A stretch of DNA of 64,000 nucleotides. Origin: Bolinopsis microptera. Its lineage: Eukaryota > Ctenophora > Tentaculata > Lobata > Bolinopsidae. The notes below the pieces were generated by a model. That model was not told the origin of the DNA. It was given only the letters and a program-made list of their open reading frames with translations, and did no database searches. Of the stretch, positions 53,601 to 64,000 are shown in pieces. The stretch is taken from positions 3,305,375-3,369,374 of the forward strand of contig NC_087072.1 in the NCBI RefSeq assembly GCF_026151205.1, in the 5' to 3' direction. The stretch's first letter is position 1; the number at the start of each line of letters is the position of its first letter. Both the position numbers and the translations under genes were made by a program.

Positions 53601-56600
53601 TTTGCAATTGCTAATAAGAAATTCAACGATTTGTGCTCCACAAGTCACCGCAGAGCCAAGGGATCTTCATTAATTGGAATGATTCAGTTCTGTAATACTT
53701 TGAGGTCTTTAGAATCTCATTCATCAATCATCACCAACTATAACTTCTTTTCAAGGCTGTTCAGATTTTTCACAGAAAAATCCATTGTACAAAAGGTAAG
53801 CTGTGTACTGCGTGCCGTTGTAAAAGCATTAATATTTTTAATAGTTTTAAAAACATGTTTTTCTGTAGAATTATACCTTATGGGGATATCAACCCGGGTT
53901 AAGATTAGTTTCTAAGATTAGTTTCTTCTACCCGGTTGCTGAATTAGGTAAAATATTGCGACAGTCGATACAGCAGCAAAGAAATATGAGTGACGAACGT
54001 ACACTGCATAAAACTAATAGCTCATTTCGTAATCTCGTGATTAAACAAATGCTGTAGACTGCCAGCGTCATGGCAATTAAATAATTTTGGATCAGAGTAA
54101 ACATAATTTTTAACTCTCCGCGAATTTCAAAATGTTGCTAAATTGTGGCTTTTGTACCTTAAGGTTCAGTTTTAAAGGTACGTACCGTACAGCAATTTTT
54201 AAAGGTACGTACTGTACGTACTTCTCTTCTTAGATTAGTTTGAAATGGTTGCCTTTGGCGCTTTTGATGGTCGTTTTGTATAATACACTCGGCTTCGCCA
54301 GCCTTCATATCATAATTGCTGCCTTTAAAAACTGGTATCTAACCTGCCATGATATGGTTCCTATCTCTCTTGACGCCCATTGCATGTTCCTCCGCCCTCC
54401 ACAGCTGGATCAGAAGGGACACTGCAGTTTTCTGGCCTGTTCCCCTCCACGTGACCACGTGCGGAAGTGCACGTGCATCTTCTGTGAGGTCAAGGAGCGC
54501 GCCCAGGACCAAGTTCTGCATACTTGGGGGACACTTCTCCAGCAGATCAAGAAGGATGGGGATACCTCCACGCTCTAGAAATAGGTCCTGGAAAACAGTT
54601 ATTGGAAGTAGGCGATTTTGTGTACAAATACTTAAATATGTAGTACTCAAAATTAATTGATGTTGTTTGGTACCTTAATACTGACTATAGGATCTGTTAC
54701 CCTTTATAAAATTAAAAAAGCTTTTCATTCTAACCTGGTTCATGAAGGAAACGCAGCACCAGATAGCATTGACAGAGCTGAGGAGCAGTTTGTGATACCC
54801 CAGCCCTGAGGAAAACTTCTCACTGTCGAGACTGAGAAAGTTGAGCAGGAGGTCGACCCCCTCGTCTCCAAACGTCGCCTGGTACACAAGATATGTTTTA
54901 ACTCTGGAGCACAGACACATGGCACTGCTAGGCTCAGTGCGTGGCACAGCCTGGCTCCCTGGCCAGGGATAGACTTATCCAGGGTACTACCGACTAGATG
55001 TACGAGGAAATGTTGGCCCGTGGGTCGTGGGATCAGAATATTTGTGAAGCGATATTGACCAATCACAAAGCAGTATTCATATCACGGTACCTGTTCTCAT
55101 CCAATCAAAAGGGGCTAGAGGGAAAGTTAAAATAGGAGCTATAACCTACCTTTCTGTGCGAGTCTGTCTCACAGACAACTGAGAGAATGAGCAGAGTGTT
55201 TGAGAGGATACTTAACTCTATCGGCACCTCAGTGTCTTTGTACATCTTCAATACCACTGGAAGATCAGGGGATTATTCAAGATCAAAGCCACAGTAAATC
55301 AGAGAAAACCTAGAACACAATAATTTCGTGATCCGACAGGCAGGTACTCCCGGGAATGCTCCAGAATGCTCCAAATCTGATGAATGGTCGCACAGTTAAC
55401 GCGTGTGGATGGAGCCTCACCTAGTAGCGACCCTATGAGTCCTTGATCGCACAGATCTTGTATGACGTTTTCGTTTCCCGTTCGCACCACCGCCAGAAGG
55501 ACTCTGATAGTGTATCGGAGCTGAGCTCGCCGGGTTTGGTAGCCCCCCTCTCCGAAGAAGCTGTTTCCGTGTCCTCCGTAATCACCTTCAGGGTAACAAA
55601 CTGGGGTGTGAGAATTAGAATCTGCAAATTAGGGTAATGTATGGGTAAAATCAAGTGGGGTGAGAGAATAAGGATGGTGTTTATAAAGGTACTATTTCTT
55701 GAGAAATGTAATGTTTGTGATCCACAAAAAGCGAAAACTGTGGAGATATATTATTCCTTTGGGGTTATAATTGCAAGAAACTGACCTTAAAAAGAGGGCG
55801 TTATTAGTTATTAATCAACTTATTGCCCTTATCATAACAATGAACATTGTATTATGTTATGTCATGTCTTATCGTACGTCGACTCTAGACGTTCTTCTGC
55901 CGCAGACCGTAAAAAACTTATCATATTTCATTCTTGGGAAATAATCCCGATACAAAAAAAAATGTCGCCCAGTTTGCTAATTTTAAAACTTTGGTGCCAG
56001 CCCTCAGTAACTGAACACAAATAATTACGATCGTTTTTAAAACTAATAGATGTAACAATTTCGGATATAGTTCACGGGGAATCATGGCCTGATATAGTGA
56101 TCGAGTGGCTTCAGGACTGACTACTAAAACCGATTAGGACCTCTCAAATTAACGGTACCCCATAGGTTATTTAATTACCAGAATTACCTGCTTGATATAT
56201 TTATTTCATAATTTAGTTAATTGTCTCGAATCGCTTTGCTTTTGATCCTGGAATTTACTGGTTCCCAGGATTTGGTGGTAGTTGAAATTTAAGCCACTAA
56301 ATTTTGGCGTTGTTTGGAATGTTTCCAGTTTGTTTGCTCTATATTCTAGAAGGTGTCTGAGAAGGGGACTTGGTGGCCAGAACTACCAGTGCCATTTTAC
56401 ACGTCAACCAAACGTTATTAAAATTCTGGTCTGGTTTGAGAGTAGCGTAGGTTAGTGGTTATTAATTTTCTTAAGATAAGGTATTAGGATAGGATCAGGT
56501 TAAATTTTCTTTAAACATTTTAAAGAAAATGTTAAATTTATGGCTGCATTTATGGGATGCACTATTTGTCCAACAAAATAAAAACCTTAGAAATTCACCT

Positions 56601-59600
56601 ATTAAACAATCAAACAAACTCTTATACTTCTATCCCCTCTTCAGTATTCCTTAGCCTTAATTCAACCACCAGTCTTAACTCTTAACTAAACTTAACCTCG
56701 CATACGCCCTAGATATATTACACAAAAGTCTTCGAATCTGGAATCAAATAATTAAATAATTAAATAATCGTTACAAAACCCTAACCACACCATCATATTT
56801 CACAACAAATAATTAAATATAGTTTTTGTAATTGTATATGCCCTAGTTACGCAGGCAAAACCCAAACGTGTCACCCTGTGTCAAAATTACCTGGTTGACG
56901 TTATATAATGCTAAAAACTTGAATAATCCTCCACTTTCCCATCCTCAATAATCTAACTATAATGACTATAATTAGACTGCGGACAAGTAATGTCAGCTCG
57001 ACAAAAATGCAGAAAAATGCACTGGTCAGAATGTCTCACTTCATCAGGTGTGACTCTGTTTAACCCGAGATATTCTCAACCTCCCTCTCATACTTGACTT
57101 CAAACTACTGCTAACTCAATTTCACTTAAAATTTCACTGCGCCTAACTCAATTTCACCTGAAATTTCACTTAATTTCATTTTTTATATCGACCACAGAGT
57201 TGGCCGGTCCATAAGTACATGACGATTTGTCACACACCTTACTGCTCTTTTTATGATTGCCTCGTGATTTTGATGTTGCTTTGTCACGCGGCCCGCACAC
57301 CGTGATATCAGTATTTTGGTCGAGGTTCGTTTAACGGTTGAATTATTAATTCAATGTCTCCTTCAACCTGATACCTGAGGAGAAGAGCTACGAGGGATAG
57401 ATAATATCTGTTGCTCAGGATTTACGATTGTGCTCTGCCAATTGCATCACTTGATTTAATTTATTGTATATAATAACATAAACCCGCCACGCAAAGGGTT
57501 TATATAACAGATCATCCCGCGCTAGCGGGATGATCTGATAAACACATACGAGTGCGCGCAGCGCACGAGTTTTGTGTTAATATGTAATCCCGAAGCGCCA
57601 GCTGAGGGATTACATTTATTTAGCCCTGAGCGTGAAGTGTTTATGGATTATAATTATCTCCGGCGATTTCGACAAGGGATTTATACTTTAGAACTGTACT
57701 GTCCGGAACACGATTGGAAAGCAGTTCATCAATCTGAATGTCAAACCGATCTGTCATAGTGGAGCAACAGCTTGAACGTTAGCAGGAACAAGAGCTGGAA
57801 GGAGAGCAAGCAAAACAATACTATTTTTAGGGCACGGACAAGGGTAGCTGGCTAGTCGCCAACTTCTCACGCCACGCGTTGGAGAAATTCCAAGAATTAG
57901 CTGCTTTGGCAACGTTCCCAGGAATTTGCGTGTAAAAGAAGTGGACGGTTACGATGTTTCATATCACGTGGTGCGCTTTCGTGTCACGTGGTATAGACTC
58001 GGCGTATGCTATTGGTGGCACGTGGTACGCACGTGACGCGCCCACGTGATCGCGCGTCTAACTGTTCTACTATTATCGAGTTCTAATCAGCAGTATCATT
58101 GATTATTGTAAGTCGGAGAATTGAATGATAAACATCAGTTACGACTAAAAAGCGGGCCGGGTTTATACAAATTTCCGGGGCGGGATGATGGTTAGAAACG
58201 ACATCTGGGTCCCTACCCTCGCACAAGATTATTCTCAATTTTCTTGTTGTGTCCACAACTATACCGTTGATCAGAGTCACATCTGATGACTTCAGTGAAA
58301 GGGCTGATGACTTCAGTGAAAGAGCTGGTGACCTAGTGAAAGTGCTGGTGACGATGAGAAAGACCATAAACCAGGGATTCCTTCGGGAGCATGTAAGATT
58401 ATATCCAAAGTTTGTTCGCCAATGGGGTGTGTCTGGGTGTCAAAGATCTTCAAGGTGGGTGCTACTTGTGATGAACTCTAGAAGGATGGGATGGTAATAC
58501 TCGGTCTGGCCGTCTGGAAGCCCATAGAATTCCAGTTCAGAAACCGAGTAAGGAGGTGCGGCTACTGATGAGAAGCCTCCTTAAAGTTTATTTGGGTTAG
58601 AAACGACATCTGGGTCCCTACCCTCGCACAAGATTATTCTCAATTTTCTTGTTGTGTCCACAACTAAAAGAAGTGGACGGTTACGATGTTTCATATCACG
58701 TGGTGCGCTTTCGTGTCACGTGGTATAGACTCGGCGTATGCTATTGGTGGCACGTGGTACGCACGTGACGCGCCCACGTGATCGCGCGTCTAACTGTTCT
58801 ACTATTATCGAGTTCTAATCAGCAGTATCATTGATTATTGTAAGTCGGAGAATTGAATGATAAACATCAGTTACGACTAAAAAGCGGGCCGGGTTTATAC
58901 AAATTTCCGGGGCGGGATGATATCACCTTGAGATGTTTATCTAACAGCGGGCCGGGCTGAGTGATAATATGATCCCGCGTCGAAATCCCGGAGATATTTA
59001 TATACTGTTTGACATTTTTACACAACACTTAACATTGCTGAAAAAAAAATTATTAATTCCAGTTTCCCTAATAATCACAACCAGTTGTAAATGTAAATGA
59101 TGAGTTTCTTATATTGAAGCCGTATTTGTAGCCGTGAAATGACTGTATGGTGACAGTACAATGGCCGCGTATTATAGTGGCCGTTAGGAGCAGAATAGTA
59201 ACTCCCAGTTAATCATATATTATGTAGTAACCTTACAGTTTCCCGTACGATTTCCCGTATTCAATGGTGACCCTCTAGTCACCGTATATTCATCGTATAG
59301 TAACCGTATAGTAACCGTATAGTAACCGTGTAAGTAACCGTATATTAACCATATATATATTATAGTAACCAATTGTGGGTGGTGTCGTCTGCTGACAGTG
59401 CTCATTCGGCAAGCCGAGAGCTAGATACAAATTGAAACGACTGGTTGAGTCAAACAATTGTTTCAATCATGAAAGCATGATATCATCAGTGACTTTCATG
59501 ATTGAAACAATTGTTTGACTCAACCAGTCGTTTCAATTTGTATTATAGTAACCATATAGTAACCGTATAGTAACCGTATAGTAACCGTATAGTAACCGTA

Positions 59601-62600
59601 TAGTAACCGTATAGTAACCGTATAGTAACATATAGTAACCATATAGTAACCGTATAGTAACCGTATAGTAACCGTATAGTAACTATATAGTAACCGTTTA
59701 GTGACCTGTGTCGGTGGGTGTGGTGAGTGAGTTGGTGATGTGGCGAGACTTACAGTCCAGACACGCCCACTCCAGTAACATTATAAGTCTTGTGTTGCCG
59801 TGTCCTCTCATGTATTCCTCCAGACACAGGGGCGACAGGGTTTCTAGACTCGACAGTGCCTGTAAATAGTAAGTTTTAGTTACTTCCATCGTACTGGAGT
59901 CAGTTTCACGCAGTGCACAATTTTCCGTTTTACGGTACATAATTTGTGGGTTTGAAGCTGGGTAATTCACACAACGTCCCCACCACACGATTGCCTTGGT
60001 ATTAGATCCTGTGATCTGGTGATGATTGTTTGACGCGGAGAGAGCCCCTGACAATAAACCATTATCTTACCACCGAACCCGGTGTCATGTCACCCCATCA
60101 ACACCTATCAAGGCTTCAGACGAATTACTGGTGTTTAAAATCTACCCTGTTGTTACCAAGCCAGGAATTCGTGACTCGTTGTCTCAGGTCTAAGCTGCGC
60201 TCTGTGTAGTCGGTGTGTTTGTCGGATATGTCGCTGTAGGGTGGGGAGGGAGAGAGCTTGCAGTGTAATTGTCGTGTAGATGTCGTCCTGTGTGACATGT
60301 CCTACGACACCTGCCCTCTCTCTCCCTCTCTCCGCAGCTGTGATCCATGACATTTACCATTGTTCCCTCTCACGCAGAAGGGGGTTTCTTACATTTATGC
60401 AAATAAAAACTGATGAATAAGACGCGTTACTGGGGTTTCCCTACTTAGTTTCCCGTAATGGTACGTTGTAAAGCTGTCTTCTTGACACAAACAGTTCTTT
60501 TTGCTTTGTAGTTTGTACTAATTAGGTGTCCTCTGCTACTGAAGTAGGTCGTACTGTAGTGCTAGCTCCCTACATCAGATCACTTAAACACTTCATTAAC
60601 TTCACCAGGCGTAACTTTGTAGTCGGTACTTCGAGTAATCGATCATTCAGTTGTTTGATCTTTCGATGAGTCGTTAAGTTTCTTTTATTTTATCCCTTGA
60701 TGGTCACACATACTCTACTTTTGTCCGATCTTTTGACAAGTCAGTCCTAAACGAGTCAACCTTTGACTTGTAGGCCGTTACATTAACCTATCAATTTCAG
60801 CTGTGTAATAAAGTTTGTAATCTGTCAAACTTTGACCTAGAATTCTTTTAATAATTATGTTACTTTTAACTTATTATCATTAATATTAACAATATTATTT
60901 TTCCCACCATTTTATCTCATTTCTATCAGTCTTCAGTTGTTGTGAGGATTTATCTTGATCGTAATCTAACAAATTTGCAAATAAGGCTTAATTTGGTGGA
61001 TTTCTCGGAAAAAGTAAGTTTCCTCAACTTCCTTGTCTTAAGATTATTTTTAAAAACCAGGAGTATGATTTTATTTTGTTTGATTAAATCTGATTTTCTG
61101 GCACACTAAAATTCTTCTTCAACATTCTATACCGATCTATTACCAGGAATTACATAACTGTATTTCTCATTAATATGTGTTTGTGGTGTATTTTAAAGTG
61201 TACTTTAAAGTGATTGTTGATCATGAGTATGTGGTCCTTCTCGTGGTTTTTACGAGCAACAAGTGTTGTGGTTTAAGAAGAACTCTAGTATTCTCTGAGT
61301 AAATATTCTCGTGTTGAGGTTACAGTGCATGGTGAGGACAGAAAGTTATCCAGCACTTGTCTACTGATCGAATGAATGGGAGCATTAACAACACAATATT
61401 TTTATTAGCAAGTATTAACTACAGAATACTTAGCGTATAGTGCAATTAAGGCCAGGGAGAGGGAGAGGGGGGGGGGGGGGGGACATACATTTTTCAGTTT
61501 TCACATAAGCTTCTGGAGACGAAGCTGCTTTTTTGAAATGGTTAACCTCATAATTCGTGAACCGAGTCGAATAAAAGAAGTCGCTATATCACTTTTCTAG
61601 ATACTATTCCAAAGAACCACTGTACCAAACTTCAAGATTAGGAAGTAGCTGGTTTTCTCAACTAAGAAACCGAAAGGTTATAAAAGTTATCTAGCTGTTT
61701 AAAGTCCCAGTTTTACTAGTAATTACATTTACAGGTAAACCCCAAACTTTGGCGCGCGAAATCTCAGGAACGTAAAGTCAGATTTCGATCCGGCTTTTTC
61801 TAATTTTTCGTCTCCAGCAGCTCTATCACAAATTATGTGAAAACTGAACAATTTATTTTTACCCCCACCCCCCCCATCTGGCCTTAACTAACACTAGATT
61901 TTATTAAGCATTTTACTAAGTACTATGAAGACTAGAGTACTGACTACAATTCCATTAACTATTGTCCTGTATTAGGGAGTATGACAGGTCACATAATTGG
62001 GGTTTACAACTTGACTAGGGTTCAATTGGACGGTAAAGAAAAAACGGAATTATTGCAACTAGACTCGGTTACACGTGCATCGTGCCCCATTTCAATCGCA
62101 TCTTCATTGGATCCTCTCATGATTACTGAGACTGAATCTCAGCTTCATAGTTTTCTTGGTGCATCCTTAAAATTACACATTCTTAGGGCATTCTAGTACA
62201 GAATAACGCCTTACCAAGAACGCCTTATTACGAAGTCTATAGTACTGCAAGTATAACACGTATCCCTAACACAACTTGACATCACATATCAGATTACTAA
62301 ATTCTATGGTGACAACCATGGAGCTACCAGTTTTGAAGTTGTAGCAAAACATTTGAAGTTGTAGCAATGTTTGAAGAGTAAACTGTATTTCGGCAGATCT
62401 GACCTGAAGTTGAAGTTCTTCATACTGAGCACTCGTCCATTCCACACTGCACACACTGTCGTTTGGCTTTACGTAATCGAACAGCGCCGTCAGCAGTCCC
62501 ACGTCAATCATCACCTGACAGCGGGGACAGCGTTAACATATTTGGGCATTACCATATTTGGGCATTACCATATTTAGGTATTTCCATATTTTTTTAACAG

Positions 62601-63916
62601 GGAAGAAGCTTATAGTTCTGAGAACTAGAATACAGAGAAGGTGAATGAGACAGGAGTCACGTCTACTAGACACAAGTCTTCTCTACACGAGCAATACGAT
62701 AAATCCAGCTAACAAGTCTGTTTAAATGCACCGTTAAGAGTGCGGGATCGGATAAGGCTGGTCGTCATGGAGACGACCACTTCTTTAATATCCCTCCTCG
62801 TCTAGAATAATGAGATCCATATTGTTTGAGGATTGTGTGGAATTTTTGAATTAACCTCGCGAAAGTGGGCCATTAGGCCATTAAAACACTTATAACCATG
62901 ATCATTGACGCTTTATCTTAATTTTATGTGAGCACATACCATAAAGTCATTACTAGGCCCTCTTTTACAGTCGTGTAGACAGTTACAGTATTGCTTTTAT
63001 TTCCCCGCGGCTATTGTTTGCTATGATAATATCTTAAAATAGTTTCAGTACTATTACCTGTCTCATGGCGTCATTTTCAGCCAGCCCGATGAGTGTGGTC
63101 CAGGCCGCCTTCTTTAGCTCAAAGTCGTCATTTTGCTGGGGAGTAATACGTTTTGAGTCATTTAGACAGAAACTAAGTAACAATTTAAATTTGCTCGGGC
63201 CATGCTTGTTCGTAATCTCGATCAGCGATTTGTCCCTTGGACGAAATATTTGCTGCGATCGGTGGATGATCATAAAATAATAATGTTCCGGCTAAGAACT
63301 GGGTGAGAACTAATATTTGAGTCGGGTGTGTAAAAAGTTTAACTAGTCCACAGTCTGACTATAATAAAGTCTGACTATAATAAAGGACTGGAGGTTTAAA
63401 CTGACCGGCTTCATAGAGAATCCTTTCATTAGCTCGTCTGTTGTTTTTACTGAGGTGTTCATTTCTTGTTAGCAAGCTATTTCCTAATACGGTATCCGTG
63501 TTTAGATTTGAACGAATCTTATAAGGGAAACCATTATCATTGCAAATATGGGGCTCTACATTCAACGAGCCGGTCATGAATTACTTGGTATTTTAAAAAG
63601 AGTTGTCGTGGCACTTCTGTAGTATCAAGTCATGGTAACTGAACACGGACCTTTCAGATTAAATGTAATATTAATAATTAATTCGACCCAAAGATCGAGT
63701 TTTATCTCAGGCAGCGTTTCCACAGAATTTGTAACCCATTCAGCCATGAGCCAACCTTTACCACAACCACCATATTAAAAACACGTACAAACACAAAGGG
63801 ACATACCCTCAGAACTGGTGGCTACCAGAGTGAGTATTTTAATGAAGCCACACTCGAGAAGTGGGGCGCTAGGGCACCGGGTCACTAGAACTTGCGTCAC
63901 TGACATCACATCGTTC
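44668..63916 (-). CDS. CFAP69-like cilia/flagella armadillo protein (thirteen exons, 5' end beyond window)
   Basis: In transcript order: 63916-63807, 63616-63585, 63252-63058, 62514-62404, 59859-59754, 55585-55421, 55256-55150, 54878-54735, 54587-54344, 50457-50279, 49844-49671, 47395-47271, 44842-44668. All phases agree, giving about 621 residues. Recognisable CFAP69 blocks are NDDFELKKAAWTTLIGLAEN, EYMRGHGNTRLIMLLEWA, GGHGNSFFGEGGYQTRRAQL, ATFGDEGVDLLLNFLSLD with KFSSGLGYHKLLLS and IWCCV, ERGGIPILLDLLEK with LVLGALLDL, LLIQLWRAEEHAMGVKRD, ILDVADNMRAKIYAMLFRIG, ENYLDFKVGEVWEEI and a C-terminal coiled coil (VELEDEQACYEQIKFNFKQW). CFAP69 is an axonemal protein needed for sperm flagella and is also found in olfactory cilia. 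It is an all-helical armadillo protein of about 940 residues in vertebrates, so roughly the first third lies right of this window. The last exon (TTTVHSGRHINVPLSD) is the least certain; an alternative last exon is listed separately. Confidence 0.88.
45000..47100. other. Intron of the CFAP69-like gene, no exon seen
   Basis: No conserved block on either strand. Includes a short (GT) run at about 46,686. Confidence 0.45.
47106..47172 (-). CDS. Alternative last exon of the CFAP69-like gene
   Basis: After GTGCTGCAG the bases G GAA ATC TGT continue the phase left by exon 47395-47271 and encode EICTKRTVRLYRLKRVSASR, then P and a stop. It is closer than the 44.8-kb exon but shows no resemblance to the CFAP69 tail, whereas the 44.8-kb exon does. 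It could be a second 3' end or a chance frame. Confidence 0.3.
48700..49725 (-). repeat. Minisatellite of tandem splice donors (53/54-bp units, about 18 copies)
   Basis: Read on the minus strand, each unit is a copy of the end of exon 49844-49671 plus its donor: ATAGCCGCCAAAAGTGAAGC, TGTTAAACGGCATCAG, then GTGAGAAACAGACTACC. The exon itself ends in the same words with donor GTAAGA, and its last 45 or so bases are thus the first unit. Ten units nearest the exon are 53 bp with CAG|GTGAGA. Eight distal ones are 54 bp with diverged TATCAA|GTGAGA. The 138-codon plus-strand frame over the distal part (VVCFSLDTVLKASLFAAM repeated) exists only because 54 is a multiple of three. Reading through from the exon into the array meets a stop within the first unit (VRNRLS-stop). 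Confidence 0.92.
49671..49844 (-). CDS. CFAP69-like exon whose 3' end seeds the donor array
   Basis: 58 codons in phase 0/0, beginning ITLTLIENYLDFKVGEVWEE and ending IQTIIAAKSEAVKRHQ. The matching vertebrate CFAP69 region has YLDFKIGEIWNEI. Its acceptor ACCCTACTCCAG is single copy. Its donor CAG|GTAAGA is followed immediately by tandem repeats of itself. Confidence 0.9.
50279..50457 (-). CDS. CFAP69-like exon bordered by the acceptor array
   Basis: Encodes (A)DPATPLQGAEQLMTDVSAH then TLAILDVADNMRAKIYAMLF and NLPPVSAKDQ. It starts in phase 2, completing the G left by exon 54587-54344, and ends in phase 0. Its acceptor CTTCACAG|ACCCAGCC is the terminal unit of the 31-bp array. Choosing any other single array unit shifts the frame. 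Confidence 0.88.
50443..52105 (-). repeat. Minisatellite of tandem splice acceptors (31-bp units, about 50 copies)
   Basis: On the minus strand each unit reads CCCCTAACCTTCCACCCC followed by TTCACAG|ACCCAG. That is a CTAAC branch-point match, a C/T-rich stretch and a CAG acceptor, and the exon-side bases ACCCAGCC are those of exon 50457-50279. The array forms the last 1.65 kb of a 3.9-kb intron. Variants (TTTACAG, CATACACAG, single-base losses) almost all preserve the AG. Confidence 0.93.
52110..54335. other. Remainder of the CFAP69-like intron
   Basis: AT-rich, no conserved exon found. Small direct repeat GGTACGTACYGTAC at about 54,176-54,218. Confidence 0.45.
55600..57480. other. CFAP69-like intron, no exon seen
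   Basis: AT-rich intron sequence with no block matching the neighbouring protein and no repeat family I can name. Confidence 0.45.
57508..57615. repeat. Three consecutive small hairpins
   Basis: CAGATCATCCCGC with its complement around GCTA (57,508-57,537), then GTGCGCGCAGCGCAC (about 57,552-57,566), then ATGTAATCCC / GGGATTACAT (57,582-57,615). A short plus-strand frame begins within them (57,574-57,756, including MDYNYLRRFRQGIYTLELYC) but matches nothing I know. Possibly the terminus of a mobile element. Confidence 0.5.
57932..58922. repeat. Direct duplication of about 260 bp with clustered CACGTG
   Basis: 57,932-58,190 and 58,668-58,922 are near-identical direct copies starting AAAAGAAGTGGACGGTTACG. 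A second shared block, GTTAGAAACGACATCTGGGT (58,190-58,261 and 58,598-58,665), sits at the inner sides. Each copy carries five CACGTG hexamers within about 85 bases. Confidence 0.85.
59280..59700. repeat. 11-bp minisatellite AGTAACCGTAT, interrupted by a hairpin
   Basis: Copies of AGTAACCGTAT run from 59,280 to 59,370 and 59,543 to 59,700, just downstream (in transcript sense) of CFAP69-like exon 59859-59754. The gap contains an unrelated 55-bp piece and a perfect hairpin. Confidence 0.9.
59426..59542. mobile_element. Hairpin with perfect 50-bp arms inserted in the minisatellite
   Basis: Arms 59,426-59,475 and 59,493-59,542 (outer end TACAAATTGAAACGACTGG) are perfect complements around a 17-base loop. 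It looks like a tiny foldback/MITE. No clear target duplication can be read because of the surrounding repeats. Confidence 0.7.
60060..61440. other. CFAP69-like intron, no exon seen
   Basis: Neighbouring exons are already joined in phase (62,404 to 59,859), so none is required. The minus-strand frame at 60,153-60,353 shows no family resemblance. Confidence 0.45.
61450..61883. mobile_element. MITE with TTAA target duplication and G-tract termini
   Basis: The element starts GGCCAGGGAGAGGG and a G run, and ends with a C-rich run and CCATCTGGCC. Inside, TTCAGTTTTCACATAA and CTGGAGACGAA on the left are complemented on the right (TTATGTGAAAACTGAA, TTCGTCTCCAG), so the imperfect inverted termini are about 75 bp. 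TTAA flanks both ends (61,446-61,449 and 61,884-61,887). TTAA targets are used by piggyBac and Kolobok elements. The superfamily cannot be settled without a transposase. Confidence 0.75.
62537..62592. repeat. 16-bp tandem repeat CATATTTGGGCATTAC
   Basis: Three to four copies (the last diverged, TTTAGGTATTTC) just upstream, in transcript sense, of the exon at 62,514. Confidence 0.85.
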
Positions 63917-63943
63917 CTGAAACACAGGGAAATACAGGGAACG

Positions 63944-63997
63944 GGCATTTTACCCCTTCATTCAGAGCTATACTTCTGAATGAAGGGGTAAAATGCC
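63944..63997. repeat. Perfect 23-bp-arm hairpin at right edge
   Basis: GGCATTTTACCCCTTCATTC plus AGA pairs perfectly with its complement around an eight-base loop. It lies in the intron before the first CFAP69-like exon of the window. Confidence 0.85.
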
Positions 63998-64000
63998 TGT

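Noticed and set aside
54240..54660. Plus-strand frames of about 100 codons
   Set aside because: Shadows of the CFAP69-like exon 54,587-54,344 on the opposite strand.
63359..63577. Minus-strand frame considered as the linking exon of the CFAP69-like gene
   Set aside because: Its only donor leaves phase 1 whereas the next exon needs phase 0, and it has no good acceptor. The 32-bp exon at 63,585-63,616 fits on both sides.

Overview
This is nuclear DNA from an animal. It holds spliced genes with GT-AG introns and four families that point to Metazoa: an NOL8-like nucleolar protein, an ASXL/Additional-sex-combs Polycomb protein, a protein tyrosine kinase, and a CFAP69-like axonemal armadillo protein. 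The DNA is AT-rich, with large introns full of non-LTR retrotransposon, MITE-like, foldback and satellite sequence, and it has interstitial CCCTAA repeats. I cannot fix the phylum. An invertebrate or early-branching animal is the most economical reading.

Layout. At 1-272 there is a foldback element. At 2762-3847 lies the C-terminal half of an NOL8-like gene in one exon (+). From about 5.2 to 13.3 kb there is no convincing gene: a 2.4 kb TCC-rich polypyrimidine satellite, long G/C homopolymers, and a stretch whose base composition looks like poorly polished sequence, with a 1.4 kb hairpin inside it. At 14.5-16.9 kb there is a decayed LINE. At 17.4-21.2 kb (+) there are seven phase-consistent exons of an ASXL homologue, with DEUBAD domain and C-terminal atypical PHD finger. 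At 23.4-33.7 kb a GC/CpG-rich mosaic of repeat modules is arranged around a giant inverted repeat (arms about 2.1-2.3 kb), with tandem palindromes and an 11-bp satellite in its centre. At 34.8 kb there is a possible coiled-coil exon, and 36-39.7 kb is again repeats plus a 740-bp CT tract. At 41.2-43.6 kb (+) are eight exons of a tyrosine kinase. From 63.9 kb down to 44.7 kb (-) run thirteen phase-consistent exons of a CFAP69-like gene, convergent with the kinase and entering from beyond the right edge.

The most striking observation is inside the CFAP69-like gene. Two adjacent exons (50,279-50,457 and 49,671-49,844) are bordered by minisatellites made from their own splice sites. The intron before the first ends in about 50 tandem 31-bp units, each carrying a branch-point-like CTAAC, a pyrimidine-rich stretch and CACAG acceptor. 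The intron after the second begins with about 18 tandem 53/54-bp units, each a copy of the exon end plus a GTGAGA donor.

Exon joins were worked out by hand from splice motifs and phase. Family names come from recognised motifs, not from a database search.
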